The translations under genes and the position numbers were made by a program. Below the pieces are notes generated by a model that saw only the letters and a program-made list of their open reading frames with translations, was not told the DNA's origin and made no database searches. Below, one piece after another: positions 15,769 to 27,380 of a DNA stretch of 64,000 bases. How positions within the stretch are numbered: position 1 is the stretch's first letter; each line of letters starts with the position of its first letter. The DNA is from Roseomonas alba. Lineage in GTDB: Bacteria > Pseudomonadota > Alphaproteobacteria > Acetobacterales > Acetobacteraceae. Location: the NCBI RefSeq assembly GCF_019430885.1, contig NZ_JAHYBZ010000002.1, positions 124,001 to 188,000 of the forward strand. The letters run 5' to 3'.

Positions 15769-16668
15769 TCACAGCCGTCCGATCAGGAAGGCGAGGGCGA
15801 TCGCGAAGCCGACCTCGCGGTTCGCCCAGAACAGTCGCAGGCACAGTTCGGGATCATGGATGTCGAGCAGCACCACCTGCCGCGCCAGCAGTGCCGCCGG
15901 CAGCAGCAACGCCGGCGCGAACCACCAGGACAATCCGCCGAGCCAGCCCGCCAGCACCAGCAGGACTATCGCCACGCCATAGCAGGCGATCAGGAAGGGG
16001 CGCGTCTTCTCGCCGAAATGCAGGGCGGTGGACCCGATGCCGACCAGCGCGTCGTCCTCGCGGTCCTGATGCGCATAGATCGTGTCGTAGCCGAGGATCC
16101 AGAAGAACCCCGCCGCCCACAGCGCGATCGCCGCCGCATCCACCCGGCCCGTCGCCGCCGCGTAGCCCATGGGCGCCGCCCAGGAGAAGACCAGGCCAAG
16201 CATCGCCTGCGGAAAGTTCGTCACCCGCTTGGCCAGCGGATAGAGCACGACCGGCAGCAGCGACACGACGCCGAGCAGGATCGCGACCGGCGGCAGCATC
16301 AGCAGAATGACCAGCGACACCGCCAGCACGCCTGCCAGGAAGGCCAGCGCCTGTTTCGGCCGCACCGCGCCCGAGGCCAGCGGCCGCCCCGCCGTGCGTT
16401 CCACCTGGCGGTCGATGTCGCGGTCCCACAGATCGTTCACCACGCAGCCCGCGCCGCGCATCAGCACGGACCCCACGCCGAACAGCAGGGTCAGCCACAG
16501 CCCTCGCCCCCAGGACGGCGCGGCCATGGCGAAGGCCCAGAGCCCCGGCAGGAACAGCAGCCAGGACCCGATCGGCCGGTCGAGCCGCATCAGCAGCGCA
16601 TAGGGACGCCAGCTCTCGGGCAGATGCGCCACCCAGCCGGTGGCGCGGATGTCGGTGTATCCGCTCAC
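15769..16668 (-). CDS. ubiA: 4-hydroxybenzoate polyprenyltransferase
   Basis: Encodes 299 residues from a GTG at 16668 (MSGYTDIRATGWVAHLPESW), which fits the usual N-terminus better than the ATG at 16710, located inside the divergent rsmE. It attaches the polyprenyl tail to 4-hydroxybenzoate in ubiquinone synthesis at the inner membrane. Both prenyl-diphosphate Asp motifs are present: NDLWDRDID (about 78-86) and YDTIYAHQDREDD. About eight or nine membrane helices are evident, and LMRLDRPIGSWLLF and AGRPLASG are UbiA signatures. It is divergent from rsmE, with 29 bases between starts, an arrangement often seen in Rhodospirillales with gshA downstream. Confidence 0.95.
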   Translation of the reverse strand: MSGYTDIRATGWVAHLPESWRPYALLMRLDRPIGSWLLFLPGLWAFAMAAPSWGRGLWLTLLFGVGSVLMRGAGCVVNDLWDRDIDRQVERTAGRPLASGAVRPKQALAFLAGVLAVSLVILLMLPPVAILLGVVSLLPVVLYPLAKRVTNFPQAMLGLVFSWAAPMGYAAATGRVDAAAIALWAAGFFWILGYDTIYAHQDREDDALVGIGSTALHFGEKTRPFLIACYGVAIVLLVLAGWLGGLSWWFAPALLLPAALLARQVVLLDIHDPELCLRLFWANREVGFAIALAFLIGRL

Positions 16669-16674
16669 GCGGCG

Positions 16675-16680
16675 TATAAG
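16675..16680 (+). promoter_or_regulatory. Possible -10 element in the 29-bp ubiA-rsmE gap
   Basis: TATAAG at 16675-16680 would place a transcript start near 16687 for rsmE, 11 bases before its ATG. On the other strand the same bases read TTATAC and could serve ubiA only if translation begins at or after its GTG. No good -35 box is visible, so the call is weak. Confidence 0.35.
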
Positions 16681-16697
16681 CGCCAGCGAGGCCCGCC

Positions 16698-17423
16698 ATG
16701 TCCACCCCACGACTCCATACCGACGCCGTGCTCGAACCGGGCGCCGAGATCGCCGCGACGCCCGCCCAGGCGCATCACCTCGGTACCGTGCTGCGGCGCG
16801 GGCCGGGCGATGCCGTTGCGCTGTTCAACGCCCGGGACGGCGAATTCGCCGCGACGGTCACGGCGCTGCGCAAGGATCGCGGCGCCTTCGCCGTCGGGGA
16901 TCGCCTGCGCGCGCCGCGCCCGGAACCCGATCTCCGCTTGCTGGTCGCCGCCATCAAGCGCGATGCGCTGGACTGGGTCGTGGAGAAGGCGACCGAGCTC
17001 GGTGTTTCCGTCATCCAGCCCGTCATGACGCGGCGCAGCATCGTGGACCGGGTGAACACCGATCGCCTGGCCGCCATCGCCCGCGGCGCGGCCGAGCAGT
17101 GCGAGCGCCTGTCGGTCCCCACGGTCTGCCCTGCCGTCCCGCTGCATGCCGCGCTGGACGCCTGGGATGGGGCAGCGCTTTTCGTTGCCGCCGAGCGCAG
17201 GGGTGCAATGCCCCTCCGGCATGCCGCTGCCGGGGCAAGGCTTCCTCTCGGCTGGCTGGTCGGTCCCGAGGGCGGCTTCGAGGGTCGTGAGCTTGACGAT
17301 ACCGTAAGTCGTCCCTTTGTTACCGCCGTCGCCCTCGGCCCCCGCATCCTGCGGGCCGAGACGGCGGCGGTCGCGGGCCTCGCGGTGCTCCAGGCACTGG
17401 CGGGGGACTGGGACGTGAGCTGA
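16698..17423 (+). CDS. rsmE: 16S rRNA (uracil(1498)-N3)-methyltransferase
   Basis: Encodes 241 residues. RsmE methylates U1498 of 16S rRNA in the 30S subunit, using a SPOUT trefoil-knot fold. The C-terminal knot is unmistakable: WLVGPEGGFEGRELDD and VALGPRILRAETAAVAGLAVLQAL. The N-terminal PUA-like part contains AHHLGTVLRRGPGDAVALFNARDGEF, and the central KRDALDWVVEKATELGVSVIQPVMTRRS is also family-specific. The ATG at 16698 is the first start after the divergent ubiA. gshA follows after 36 bases in the same direction. Confidence 0.96.
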   Translation: MSTPRLHTDAVLEPGAEIAATPAQAHHLGTVLRRGPGDAVALFNARDGEFAATVTALRKDRGAFAVGDRLRAPRPEPDLRLLVAAIKRDALDWVVEKATELGVSVIQPVMTRRSIVDRVNTDRLAAIARGAAEQCERLSVPTVCPAVPLHAALDAWDGAALFVAAERRGAMPLRHAAAGARLPLGWLVGPEGGFEGRELDDTVSRPFVTAVALGPRILRAETAAVAGLAVLQALAGDWDVS

Positions 17424-17459
17424 ACGCGCCGCGTCCTGCGGCGACCGCGGAAGGACTGC

Positions 17460-18803
17460 ATGTCGAATCCTGGCGAGTCGGATCCCACGCCGATCACCTC
17501 GGCGCGTCAGCTTGCCGAGTGGTTCGCCGCCGGCAGCAAGCCGCGCGACCTCTGGCGCATCGGGACCGAGCACGAGAAGTTCGGCTTCCGCACCCGTGAT
17601 TTCTCCCCGCCGCCCTACGAGCCGGGCGGCATCCGCGCCATGCTGGAAGGGCTGATGGCCTTCGGCTGGGAACCGATCCTCGACCGCGGCAACCCGATCG
17701 GGCTGAAGCGCGGCGATGCCTCGGTCTCGCTGGAACCCGGCGGGCAGTTCGAACTGTCCGGCGCACCGCTCGCAACAATGCATGAGGCGGCGGCCGAACT
17801 CGCCCAGCATCTGGAGGAGGTGCGCGCGGTGGCGGCACCGCTCGGCCTCGGCTTCGCGCCGCTCGGCTTCCATCCGCTGGCGACGCGGGACCAGATGCCC
17901 TGGATGCCCAAGGGCCGCTACGCGATCATGCGGGAATACATGCCGCGGGTCGGTCACATGGGCCTCGACATGATGCTGCGGACCTGCACGGTGCAGGTGA
18001 ATCTCGACTTTGGCGCGGAAGCCGACATGGTCGAGAAGCTGCGCGTCTCGCTCGCGCTGCAGCCGCTGGCCACCGCGCTCTTTGCCAATTCGCCCTTCGC
18101 CGAGGGCAAGCCCAATGGCTACCGCACGCTACGCGGCAAGGTGTGGACCGACACCGACCCCGACCGCACCGGCATCCCCGCGGTCGCCTTCGAGGACGGC
18201 TTCGGCTTCGAACGCTTCGCCGACTGGGTGCTCGACGTGCCGATGTACTTCATCATGCGCGACGGGCAGTGGATCGATGCGGCGGGCATGTCCTTCCGCG
18301 CCTTCCTCGAAGGCCGCGCGGAGAAGCTGAAGGGCCACACGGCCACGATGGGCGACTGGGCCGACCACGTCACGACGGTCTTCACCGATGTGCGGCTGAA
18401 GCGGTTCCTCGAGATGCGCGGCGCGGATGCCGGGGCACCGGCCTTCCTGAACGCGCTGCCGGCCTTCTGGGTCGGGCTGCTCTATGACGACGCGGCACAG
18501 AAGGCCGCGCGGGCGCTCACGAAGGACTGGACGGTCGGCGAGATGCGCGCGCTGCGCGAGGCTGTGCCCGCCGCTGGCCTGACTGCGACCATCGCCGGGC
18601 GCAGCCTGATCGATGTCGCGCGCGAGGTGCTCGCCATCGCCCGTGACGGCCTGGTCGCGCGCGGGCTGGATGAGGCGATGTTCCTCGACCCGCTCGATGC
18701 CGTGGTGGCAACCGGGCAGACCCAGGCGGATCGCTGGCTCGATCGCTGCGCGACCGTGTGGCGCGGGGATGTCAGCCAGATCTTCGCCGAGGCCGCGGTC
18801 TGA
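17460..18803 (+). CDS. gshA: Glutamate-cysteine ligase
   Basis: Encodes 447 residues, the length of alphaproteobacterial/plant-type glutamate-cysteine ligases (GCS2 type), which catalyse the ATP-dependent first step of glutathione synthesis in the cytosol. The N-terminal WRIGTEHEKFGFR carries the metal-binding glutamates; SVSLEPGGQFELSGAPL, the PRVGHMGLDMMLRTCTVQVNLDF strand and FANSPFAEGKPNGY are typical. The start ATG at 17460 follows GCGGAAGGACTGC with an AAGGA site. It follows rsmE by 36 bases and is likely cotranscribed. Downstream lies a family A composite repeat. Confidence 0.96.
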   Translation: MSNPGESDPTPITSARQLAEWFAAGSKPRDLWRIGTEHEKFGFRTRDFSPPPYEPGGIRAMLEGLMAFGWEPILDRGNPIGLKRGDASVSLEPGGQFELSGAPLATMHEAAAELAQHLEEVRAVAAPLGLGFAPLGFHPLATRDQMPWMPKGRYAIMREYMPRVGHMGLDMMLRTCTVQVNLDFGAEADMVEKLRVSLALQPLATALFANSPFAEGKPNGYRTLRGKVWTDTDPDRTGIPAVAFEDGFGFERFADWVLDVPMYFIMRDGQWIDAAGMSFRAFLEGRAEKLKGHTATMGDWADHVTTVFTDVRLKRFLEMRGADAGAPAFLNALPAFWVGLLYDDAAQKAARALTKDWTVGEMRALREAVPAAGLTATIAGRSLIDVAREVLAIARDGLVARGLDEAMFLDPLDAVVATGQTQADRWLDRCATVWRGDVSQIFAEAAV

Positions 18804-18884
18804 CGCGGGCGGTCCCTTCTCCCTGATCCGCGGAGTGGGGAGGGGCCGCGCCCCTGACGCGTGACGATGAGGGTGATGGCGGAA

Positions 18885-19116
18885 CGGGGGAGGGCGATGC
18901 CTTCCCCCGGACCTCCACCCGCCAAAGGCCGCAGGGCCTTTGGAGACCAACACTTGATGGTCGGCGCGGAAGACGGTTTCCGGCGTACGTACGCGCGCCG
19001 TGCCCATCACACCGTTCATCCTCGCGCCCGACCATTGGTGCCCGGTCGCCGGGTATCGGTCTCGAAATGCCGTGTGGCCTGTGGCGGGGCGGCTTGGAGA
19101 GGCAGAGCCCCTCCAA
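18885..19116. repeat. Family A composite element (232 bp), partly decayed
   Basis: The left end has a hairpin at 18885-18909 (CGGGGGAGGGC against GCCTTCCCCCG) and a second stem CCAAAGGCC/GGCCTTTGG at 18922-18943. The right end is an inverted, more decayed copy (GGGTATCGGTCTCGAAATG, then a TTGGAGAGGC/GCCCCTCCAA hairpin at 19094-19116). A further partial GGGGAGGGGC stem lies at 18836-18855. The remaining parts of the 435-base gap between gshA and the next gene show nothing else I can identify. Confidence 0.8.
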
Positions 19117-19238
19117 TTCCCACCGCGCCGGTGAGGCGAGGGTATGACCCCGGCGCCACGGCCTGGGGTGCAGCGCGGGTGATGGGTCCCGCCACGCTCA
19201 TCTTCCGTTCAGTCTTTGACCGGCAGAATGTGCCGGCC

Positions 19239-20045
19239 ATGCCGAATCCTCCTGCTCCGCGCCAGGCAGCCTCCGTGCCTCAGCCGGTTGCCGCCCCGGC
19301 GCGGGCGCCGAAGCACCGCGACTTCAAGCAGGTGCTGGCCCGCAGCACGCCGCCGGCCATACCGAGTCCCACCCGGCCCACGATCCAGCCCGCCATCGCG
19401 CGCGGCCCGGCACCGTTTGCGACGCCGGCGGTGGCGCGCCCCGCCGAGGCCGTCGCCCTGCGCCCCTGGGAAGCCCAGCCCAATGCCGATTTCCGCCGGC
19501 GCATCGCCGAGGCCGAGCGCAGCGCCGAGCATCGCGAGGAGGGCTACGCGCTGCGCAATCCGGTGTCCGGGGCGCTGGGACGATACCAGTTCGTGCCGGC
19601 CGCGTTGCGCGACATCGGCTGGATGGACGCATCGGGCGGCTGGACCACCGCGGCGCAGCGCCTGGGCGTGACGGATGAGGGGAGTTTCCTGGCCAGCCCC
19701 GCAGCGCAGGAGGCGGCGATGTCGGCCTTCCTGGCGCGGCAGGAGACGATCCTCGACCGCGGCGGCACGCTGTCCCAGGTGGGCGTGACGATCACCGCGT
19801 TGGATGGCGGCAGCATCACCTTGACCGAGGGGGCGATGGTCGCCGCGGCGCATCGGCGCGGGGCGGGGATGCTGGCGCGGTATCTCGTGCATCGGCGCGA
19901 TACGCCGGATGCGCCGCTGACCCCAGCGCAGCGCAGCGCCTTCGAGAGCGTGGAGAGCCGGCTGCGTGGCTTTGCCGACCTCGCCTATGTCAGCGAAAGG
20001 CCGGGCAACCGGATGATGGCGCGGCGGGGCGGGCCGGCAGCCTAG
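19239..20045 (+). CDS. Protein with a lysozyme/transglycosylase-like domain and proline-rich N-terminus
   Basis: Encodes 268 residues from an ATG at 19239; in-frame upstream starts (GTG 19230, ATG near 19182) cannot be excluded. Residues 1-75 are Pro/Ala-rich and probably disordered. The segment AEHREEGYALRNPVSGALGRYQFVPAALRDIGWMD (about 95-130) resembles the active-site region of lytic transglycosylases and phage lysozyme-like proteins, where an E...G..N..S.ALG.YQF pattern marks the catalytic cleft. It may cut or bind peptidoglycan, but there is no signal peptide. Function is tentative. The TAG stop is the first triplet of the family C repeat at 20043-20149, so the repeat defines the C-terminus. 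Confidence 0.7.
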   Translation: MPNPPAPRQAASVPQPVAAPARAPKHRDFKQVLARSTPPAIPSPTRPTIQPAIARGPAPFATPAVARPAEAVALRPWEAQPNADFRRRIAEAERSAEHREEGYALRNPVSGALGRYQFVPAALRDIGWMDASGGWTTAAQRLGVTDEGSFLASPAAQEAAMSAFLARQETILDRGGTLSQVGVTITALDGGSITLTEGAMVAAAHRRGAGMLARYLVHRRDTPDAPLTPAQRSAFESVESRLRGFADLAYVSERPGNRMMARRGGPAA

Positions 20046-20149
20046 AGCAGATCCTGTCCGGATGAGCTCATCTGGACAGGTGAAGATGGTCGCAAAACAA
20101 ACACCTAGAGCATTGCAGGTGAACGGACGTTCGCCGGAAATGCTCTAGG
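20043..20149. repeat. Family C two-hairpin repeat (copy 1)
   Basis: Ends are TAGAGCA (20043-20049) and TGCTCTAGG. The first hairpin pairs CCTGTCCGGATGA with TCATCTGGACAGG around GCTC-type centre bases (20053-20080). The second, 20106-20147, pairs TAGAGCATT with AATGCTCTA and, inside it, GGTGAACG with CGTTCGCC. A second full-length copy is at 47478-47586. The element supplies the stop codon of the preceding gene and lies 23 bases from the ppdK stop. Confidence 0.85.
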
Positions 20150-20172
20150 CGCCTACCCTCCTGCCCGCCGCG

Positions 20173-22845
<2,673 letters not shown>

Positions 22846-22858
22846 CAGGGGTTCCCCC

Positions 22859-24982
22859 TCAGGCTTCGATCTTCGAGAAATCCGCCACAGCGTCCATCGT
22901 GGCGCGGAGGCGAGCGAGAAGTTTCAAACGATTGCGGCGAAGTTCCGGCGCCGGGTCATTCACGATGACCTTGTCGAAGAAAGCGTCAACAGGCGCACGA
23001 AGGGTCGCCATGGCTTCCATGGCGCGCTCGAAATCCTCGGCGGAGAGGTCGAGGGCGATGCGGCTGGCTGCGGGTTCGAGGGCGGCAGCCAGGGCTTCCT
23101 CCTCATGGGCCTTGAGCAGGTGGTGTTCATAGCCCGTGTCGAAGGCGTGGCCGTCGCGCTTTTCCTCGATGCGGAGGATGTTCGCGGCACGCTTGTAGGC
23201 GGCGAGGAGGTCGGCGCCGGCCTCGGATTCCACGAAGGAGCGGACGGCGTCGGCGCGGCGGAGGAGGCGGACCAGGTCGTCATCCGGGGCAGCGCCGAGC
23301 ACGGCGGTCACGACGTCGTGACGGGTGCCCTCGGCGCGGAGCTGGACGCGGAGGCGGTCGGTGAGGAAGTCGAGGACCTCGATGGCGCAGACCTCGACGC
23401 GATGCTCGGCATGGCCGAAGGGACGCTTCACAGACGCAAAGGGCGCGCCGGACACCGTGCCGATGTCCGCGGCGAGCGGGACCATCGCGGCGTTGAGCAG
23501 CGCCACCAGCGGCAAGCGTAGCCCGTTCTCGCGCACGATGCGGATCACCCCGAGGGCGGCGCGGCGCAGCGCGAAGGGGTCACCTGAGCCGGTCGGCTTC
23601 TCGCCCACGGCGAAGAACCCGGCGAGCTGGTCGAGCTTGTCGGCCAGCGCCACGCTGATCGCCACAGGCTCGGATGGCACCTCGTCACCCGGGCCGAGCG
23701 GCCGGTAATGTGCCGCGATCGCCTCGGCGACCGCGGGTTTCTCGCCCTGGCCGAGCGCGTAGTAGCGCCCCATCACGCCCTGCAATTCCGGGAACTCGCC
23801 CACCATGCCGGAGGCGAGGTCCGCCTTGGCGAGCTTCGCGGCGCGCGCCGCGTCGTGCGGGTCCGCGCCGACCTTCTCCGCGATGATGCGCGCGAGCCGT
23901 TCCAGCCGCGTGACCCGCTGCCCCTGCGTGCCGAGCTTCGCGTGGAAGACGACGCTGTCCAGCTTCGGCAGGAAGCTCTCCAGCGACTGCTTGCGGTCGA
24001 GGTCCCAGAAGAACCGCGCATCCGACAGGCGCGCGCGGAGCACGCGCTCATTACCGGCGGTGATCGCCGCGCCGCCATCCGGCGCCGCGATGTTTGCCAC
24101 CAGCGCGAAGCGCGGCGCGGCCGACCCATCCGCCTTGCGCAGCGCGAAGTAGCGCTGGTTCACGCGCATGGTCGTGCGCATCACCTCGGGCGGCAGGTCC
24201 ATGAAGGCGTCGTCGATGCGCCCGAGCAGCGTCACCGGCCATTCCACCAGGCCCGCGACCTCGGCGACCAGGCCCTCGTCGGGGACGACGCTCAGCCCCT
24301 CGGCGGCGGCCAGGGCGGCGATGCCGTCCTTGATCTCCCGCGCGCGCTCGGCGGCGTCGAGCACCACGCGGCGTTCGCGCAGGCCCTCCTGGTAATCGGT
24401 CAGGCCCTGCACAGCGAAGGCGCCGGGGGCCATGATGCGGTGGCCCTCGGTCTCGTTGCCGGAGGCGAGGGCGTGGCCGTCATCCTCGTTGGTGCGCAGG
24501 TCGAAGGGCACCACGGCACCGTCCAGCACGCAGAGGATGCGCTTCAGCGGCCGCACCCAGGCCATGGTGGACGACCCGCCCCAGCGCATCGACTTGGGCC
24601 AGGGGAAGGCGCGGATGATCGCCGGGATGGCGGCGGCGAGGAGCGTGCGCGCCTCCACCGTCTCGCCCGGCTTGGACAGCACCCAGAACTGGCCTTCCTG
24701 CTTCAGCGCGTCGCGCGTCGCGCCATGCTTGCGCAGGAAGCCGTCCAGCGCCGCGTCGGGGGCGCCAATGCGGGGGCCGCGTTCCTCCTTGCCCTCGGTG
24801 GTGACCGAGGCGCGCAGCAGGGCCGACAGGCCGATGCGGCGGGGACCGTGGAAGGTGAGGGGAGGTGCCTCGACCAGCGCGGCGCAGCGTTCGCCGAACA
24901 GGCGCGCGAGGTCTTCCGCCGCACGCGCCTGCATGCGCGCCGGGATCTCTTCGGAAAAGAGTTCGAGAAGCAGTTCAGGCAT
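22859..24982 (-). CDS. glyS: Glycine-tRNA ligase beta subunit
   Basis: Encodes 707 residues, the normal length for the beta chain of the bacterial alpha2beta2 glycyl-tRNA synthetase; it binds tRNA-Gly and is essential with GlyQ. The N-terminus [18 protein letters not shown], the VEWPVTLLGRIDDAFMDLPPEVMRTTMRVNQRYFAL block, LADKLDQLAGFFAVGEKPTGSGDPFALRRAALGVIRI and the C-terminal DALR-like helical domain are all GlyS features. Its start overlaps the stop of the small upstream gene by 8 bases, implying translational coupling. Confidence 0.97.
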   Translation of the reverse strand: MPELLLELFSEEIPARMQARAAEDLARLFGERCAALVEAPPLTFHGPRRIGLSALLRASVTTEGKEERGPRIGAPDAALDGFLRKHGATRDALKQEGQFWVLSKPGETVEARTLLAAAIPAIIRAFPWPKSMRWGGSSTMAWVRPLKRILCVLDGAVVPFDLRTNEDDGHALASGNETEGHRIMAPGAFAVQGLTDYQEGLRERRVVLDAAERAREIKDGIAALAAAEGLSVVPDEGLVAEVAGLVEWPVTLLGRIDDAFMDLPPEVMRTTMRVNQRYFALRKADGSAAPRFALVANIAAPDGGAAITAGNERVLRARLSDARFFWDLDRKQSLESFLPKLDSVVFHAKLGTQGQRVTRLERLARIIAEKVGADPHDAARAAKLAKADLASGMVGEFPELQGVMGRYYALGQGEKPAVAEAIAAHYRPLGPGDEVPSEPVAISVALADKLDQLAGFFAVGEKPTGSGDPFALRRAALGVIRIVRENGLRLPLVALLNAAMVPLAADIGTVSGAPFASVKRPFGHAEHRVEVCAIEVLDFLTDRLRVQLRAEGTRHDVVTAVLGAAPDDDLVRLLRRADAVRSFVESEAGADLLAAYKRAANILRIEEKRDGHAFDTGYEHHLLKAHEEEALAAALEPAASRIALDLSAEDFERAMEAMATLRAPVDAFFDKVIVNDPAPELRRNRLKLLARLRATMDAVADFSKIEA

Positions 24983-25160
24983 CGTCGCGGCTCTGGGTCT
25001 TCACGTCACGCAGTTCGGTCAGTCGTTCACGCACCGCGAGGCGAACTGCCGCCAGCGGCGTGACGCCAAGCAGGGCGGCGAGGTCCTGTAGCATGGCTGC
25101 CGCCTCACCCTCGAAACGGAAGCCGTCGGCTGTCTCAACCACATCCAGGGGCGCGGTCAC
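24975..25160 (-). CDS. Small VapB/PSK-antitoxin-like protein between glyQ and glyS
   Basis: A 61-residue frame starting with GTG at 25160. The GTG overlaps the glyQ stop (GTGA) and its TGA overlaps the first 8 bases of glyS, so it is tightly embedded in the operon. The C-terminal half, [20 protein letters not shown] followed by [10 protein letters not shown], resembles the helical part of Rv0623/VapB-type (PSK) antitoxins, in which a short stretch like LA..TG.S.TEAVR.AL..RL recurs. No toxin gene is adjacent. The overlaps, protein-like codon use and spacing argue that it is real; the family assignment is inference from pattern only. It could instead be a dedicated GlyRS accessory peptide. Confidence 0.7.
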   Translation of the reverse strand: MTAPLDVVETADGFRFEGEAAAMLQDLAALLGVTPLAAVRLAVRERLTELRDVKTQSRDDA

Positions 25161-26020
25161 GCCGCCTCCCCCGCCAGCCAGGCCTCGCAGCAGCCCTTCG
25201 CCAGGGTGCGGACCCGGCCGATATAGGCCGCGCGCTCGGTCACGCTGATCGCGCCGCGGGCATCGAGCAGGTTGAAGCGGTGGGACGCCTTGAGGCACTG
25301 GTCATAGGCCGGCAAGGCGAGCTTCCGTTCCAGCAGCGCGGCGCATTCCTTCTCCGCATCCTCGAAATGGCGGAACAGCATGCCGACATCGGCGTATTCG
25401 AAGTTGTGGGCCGAATATTCCTTCTCGGCACGCAGGAAGACCTCGCCGTACTTCACGCCTTCGCCATTGAAATCGAGGTCGTACACATTCTCCACGCCCT
25501 GGATGTACATGGCCAGGCGCTCGAGCCCGTAGGTTAGCTCGGCGGAGGGCTTCTCGCAGGGGATGCCGCCGACCTGCTGGAAATAGGTGAACTGCGTCAC
25601 CTCCATCCCGTCGCACCAGACTTCCCAGCCAAGGCCCCAGGCGCCGAGCGTCGGATTCTCCCAGTCATCCTCGACGAAGCGGATGTCGTGCAGGGCAGGG
25701 TCGATGCCCAGCGCGCGGTAGGATTCGATCAACAGCGCCTGCGGATCGGCGGGCGAGGGCTTCAGCAGCACCTGGTACTGGTAGTAGTGCTGCAACCGGT
25801 TCGGATTTTCCCCGTAACGACCATCGGCGGGCCGGCGGGACGGCTGCACATAGGCGACCTTCCACGGCTTCGGGCCGAGCGACCGCAAGGTCGTCGCGGG
25901 GTGCGAGGTGCCCGCGCCGACTTCCATGTCATAGGGCTGCAGGATCACGCAGCCGCGCTCGGACCAGAAGCGGTGAAGACGCAGGATGATGTCCTGGAAG
26001 CTCGGCGGCTTCTGCGGCAT
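25157..26020 (-). CDS. glyQ: Glycine-tRNA ligase alpha subunit
   Basis: Encodes 287 residues from the ATG at 26020; a TTG two codons earlier is in frame but less likely. GlyQ is the catalytic subunit that activates glycine and charges tRNA-Gly. The N-terminal [42 protein letters not shown] and later [22 protein letters not shown] and [19 protein letters not shown] (here [16 protein letters not shown]) segments are essentially invariant in the family. It heads the operon glyQ, small gene, glyS, ppdK on the minus strand. The divergent SnoaL-like gene starts 79 bases away. Confidence 0.97.
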   Translation of the reverse strand: MPQKPPSFQDIILRLHRFWSERGCVILQPYDMEVGAGTSHPATTLRSLGPKPWKVAYVQPSRRPADGRYGENPNRLQHYYQYQVLLKPSPADPQALLIESYRALGIDPALHDIRFVEDDWENPTLGAWGLGWEVWCDGMEVTQFTYFQQVGGIPCEKPSAELTYGLERLAMYIQGVENVYDLDFNGEGVKYGEVFLRAEKEYSAHNFEYADVGMLFRHFEDAEKECAALLERKLALPAYDQCLKASHRFNLLDARGAISVTERAAYIGRVRTLAKGCCEAWLAGEAA

Positions 26021-26098
26021 GGGCAATCCGGGTGTGCTGGTGTTGTTGCGGCGCAGCTATAGGCTTACGGCATTCAACCGGCAAGAAAACCGCCTGCG

Positions 26099-26518
26099 AT
26101 GGAGCCCGCCTTGGACGCCGCTGCCCTGATCCGTGCCTATCTGGATGCCTTCAACCGTGGCGATCGGGCCGCGATGCTGGACCTGCTGACCGAGGACGTG
26201 GCCCATGACGTGAACCAGGGCGGGCGGGAGGTCGGGCGCGACGCCTTCGCCGCCTTCATGGCGCGGATGGATCGCTGCTACCGCGAATGCCTGGTGGACA
26301 TCGTGGTCATGGCGGAACCGGCCGGCGCCCGTGCGGCGGCGGAATTCATCGTCGAGGGGACATACCTCGCGACCGATGAGGGCCTGCCGGAGGCGAAGGG
26401 CCAGACCTACCGCCTTCCGGCAGGCGCCTTCTACGCCATTCGGGACGGGCGCATCGCCCGGGTGACCATGTTCTACAACCTGCCGGACTGGATCGCGCAG
26501 GTCAGCGCCGGGTCGTGA
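26099..26518 (+). CDS. SnoaL/NTF2-like (ketosteroid isomerase-related) protein
   Basis: Encodes 139 residues with the cone-shaped NTF2 fold pattern: an N-terminal helix ALIRAYLDAFNRGDRAAMLDLLTEDVAHDVNQGG and closing strands TYRLPAGAFYAIRDGRIARVTMFYNLPDW. Members bind small hydrophobic ligands or act as isomerases or hydrolases; this subgroup has no defined substrate. It is divergent from glyQ and its last 17 bases overlap the 3' end of the convergent EamA transporter gene (26502-26518). Confidence 0.85.
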   Translation: MEPALDAAALIRAYLDAFNRGDRAAMLDLLTEDVAHDVNQGGREVGRDAFAAFMARMDRCYRECLVDIVVMAEPAGARAAAEFIVEGTYLATDEGLPEAKGQTYRLPAGAFYAIRDGRIARVTMFYNLPDWIAQVSAGS

Positions 26519-27374
26519 CCACGAAGACGCCGGCGAGGGCGACCGCCCCGCCGGCGACCACCTGCCAGGACGGCCATTCGCCCAGCCAGAGTGCCGCGAT
26601 GGTCGTCGCGAAGACCGGCTGGAGGTAGCCCACCATCGCCGCATCCGCCGCCTTGGCCCGCGTCGCGAGGCCGAGGAAGAGGGTCAGCGGAATCGCGGTG
26701 GCGAAGATCGCCAGCACCACGGCGAGCACCCAGACCTCCGGCGGCTGGACCAGCGCCTGCGGCCCGTCCACCACCATGGCCAGGCTGCCCGAGACGATGC
26801 CCGACACCGCCTGCTGCCCCAGGGCAAGCGCCGCCGCCGGCCCGCGCGGGGCCATGCGCACCCAGATGGTGCTGATGGCGTAGGAGGTCGTGACCACCAG
26901 GATCAGCACGGCCCCGAGAGCCTCGCCGCCGCCGAGGGCGGCCGGCCCGATCACCAGGGCGATGCCGCAAAAGCCGATGCCGACGCCCAACATCATCCGC
27001 CGCGTCGGCCTTTCCCCCGGCAGCAGCAGCCCGGCGAGCAGGGTGATGATGAGCGGCCCCGAGGCCTGGATCAGCGAGGCCGGGGCGGCCTCCATCCGCT
27101 GCAGGGCCACGGGGATCAGCGTATTCGGCAGCACGCCGCTGAAGGTGCCGAGCACCAGGGCGCCGAATGCCACCTTGCGCGTGAAGCCGCCGAGCTGCCC
27201 GCGCATCCACAGGAAGATGAAGACGACGATGGCCGCCAGAACGCCGCGCACCCCGGCCATGGCGAAGGGCGGCAGGTAGCCTGACAGGAAGCGGATGAGC
27301 GGGAAGGCCCCGCCCCACAGCATGGCAATGGTGACCAGCCGCAGCCACAGCGCCCAGCCCGTCAGCGGCGGCAC
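26502..27374 (-). CDS. DMT superfamily (EamA) transporter
   Basis: Encodes 290 residues with ten hydrophobic segments in two EamA repeats; LRLVTIAMLWGGAFPLIRFLSGYLPPFAMAGVRGVLAAIVVF opens the first, and TSYAISTIWVRMAPRGPAAALALGQQAVSG begins the second. Such proteins export amino acids, nucleobases or other metabolites across the inner membrane. It starts 6 bases after the nitroreductase stop and is therefore the third gene of a dihydroorotase-like / nitroreductase / EamA operon. That context could mean handling of a heterocyclic compound, but this is inference. Confidence 0.9.
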   Translation of the reverse strand: MPPLTGWALWLRLVTIAMLWGGAFPLIRFLSGYLPPFAMAGVRGVLAAIVVFIFLWMRGQLGGFTRKVAFGALVLGTFSGVLPNTLIPVALQRMEAAPASLIQASGPLIITLLAGLLLPGERPTRRMMLGVGIGFCGIALVIGPAALGGGEALGAVLILVVTTSYAISTIWVRMAPRGPAAALALGQQAVSGIVSGSLAMVVDGPQALVQPPEVWVLAVVLAIFATAIPLTLFLGLATRAKAADAAMVGYLQPVFATTIAALWLGEWPSWQVVAGGAVALAGVFVVTTRR

Positions 27375-27380
27375 GGTCCG

